Source of the DNA: Brugia malayi
Taxonomy: Eukaryota > Nematoda > Chromadorea > Rhabditida > Onchocercidae
Length of the DNA: 64,000 nucleotides
Reading direction: 5' to 3'
NCBI RefSeq assembly: GCF_000002995.4
Contig: NW_025062475.1
Span: forward strand, 13,796,687 to 13,860,686
Positions 63,428-64,000 of the stretch are shown piece by piece. The notes below the pieces were generated by a model. The model saw only the letters and a program-made list of their open reading frames with translations. It was not told the origin of the DNA and did not search any database. The position numbers and the translations under genes are program-made. How positions within the stretch are numbered: position 1 is the stretch's first letter; each line of letters opens with the position of its first letter.

Positions 63428-64000
63428 TGAAAAATGGATAATATTGAGAAATGTCTAAAATACAATGCAAAAAGTAATGGTGAAATTATGATAATTTGCT
63501 AAAATATCATATCAAAATTTTCCGATCGTTATTCACTCATAGTAACACAGCTACTGATAATACAATTGAGTACTTGATAAGAAGCTAAATATCAAATTGA
63601 TGAAGTTATTTACTGATAAATTTTGCTAAAGCTATCAATTATTTAATTTCAATTAGCCGTATAAGGTGTGAAATGTTGCAGAATGTCTTTTTCCTAATAT
63701 GAACATCTCATGAACACTTATCTGAAGTAATCTATTGGCTTAATAAGAAAACTGTTATCAGCATTATCAGCAAAAAAGAAAAATTAGTTAAGTTTACTGC
63801 TTGTAAAAAATTACAGTAAAAATTAAAAAATGAATTGATATGTGTGAAGTGTGTTTTTATACAATAAAAGAAGGAAAAGATGCACATTGCACTGGTAATT
63901 TAATTTTTTCTTTTTTTTTATGCGAAGACCTAATCGGTAACCATATCGAAAAAAAGCTAAAAATTACAAATGATTTGTTATCAATTTCATTTCAACTCAA
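63428..64000. other. Upstream flank of the small secreted gene
   Basis: AT-rich sequence. No exon or repeat that I can support, apart from the likely outron/promoter of the minus-strand gene. Confidence 0.45.

Overview
This window looks like nuclear DNA of a nematode. It is very AT-rich and almost every gene is split into many small exons. Introns mostly end in TTTTCAG-type acceptors. Several start codons sit 7-70 nt downstream of a lone acceptor with no upstream coding exon, as expected for spliced-leader trans-splicing. All recognisable proteins are animal families, and LASP and ATR look worm-like. A parasitic clade III (Spirurina) worm is possible, but the sequence alone does not prove it. 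Gene models were built by hand from translated exons, splice sites and reading phase.

Layout. 1-1620 (-): 5' part of a merlin/NF2-type FERM gene, running off the left edge. 3151-9231 (-): PGM2-type phosphoglucomutase, 14 exons. 10562-12877 (-): nucleoporin SEH1, 7 exons. 13551-14347 (+): small unrecognised Cys-rich single-pass membrane protein. 16750-21193 (-): LASP (LIM, two nebulin repeats, SH3), 9 exons. About 21.2-33.6 kb is a gene desert packed with micro- and minisatellites, including a 790-bp GGAATGAAATGGA array and seven copies of a 38-bp unit. 33661-34165 (+): a decayed inverted copy of part of the ATR gene. 34854-36338 (-): small putative secreted protein. 37514-59843 (-): complete ATR/ATL-1 checkpoint kinase, 53 exons and about 2630 residues. 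61701-62433 (+): secreted peptide precursor with an SRKR cleavage site and a C-X5-C tail. 62717-63408 (-): small secreted protein, possibly Ig-like.

The genes do not form a pathway. They are a DNA-damage kinase, a nuclear-pore/GATOR2 subunit, a sugar-phosphate mutase and two cortical cytoskeleton proteins, plus four small lineage-type proteins. Spacing over 1 kb between same-strand neighbours argues against operons.

The most interesting observations are: (i) the inverted, intron-containing pseudogene copy of ATR exons 49-50, decaying mainly by GC-to-AT transitions, with the GDRHG arginine codon now a stop; (ii) the unrecognised peptide-hormone-like precursor, with a degenerate direct repeat of its own exon 2/intron 2 just upstream; (iii) the unrecognised Cys-rich membrane protein; (iv) a perfect 25-bp-stem hairpin upstream of LASP.
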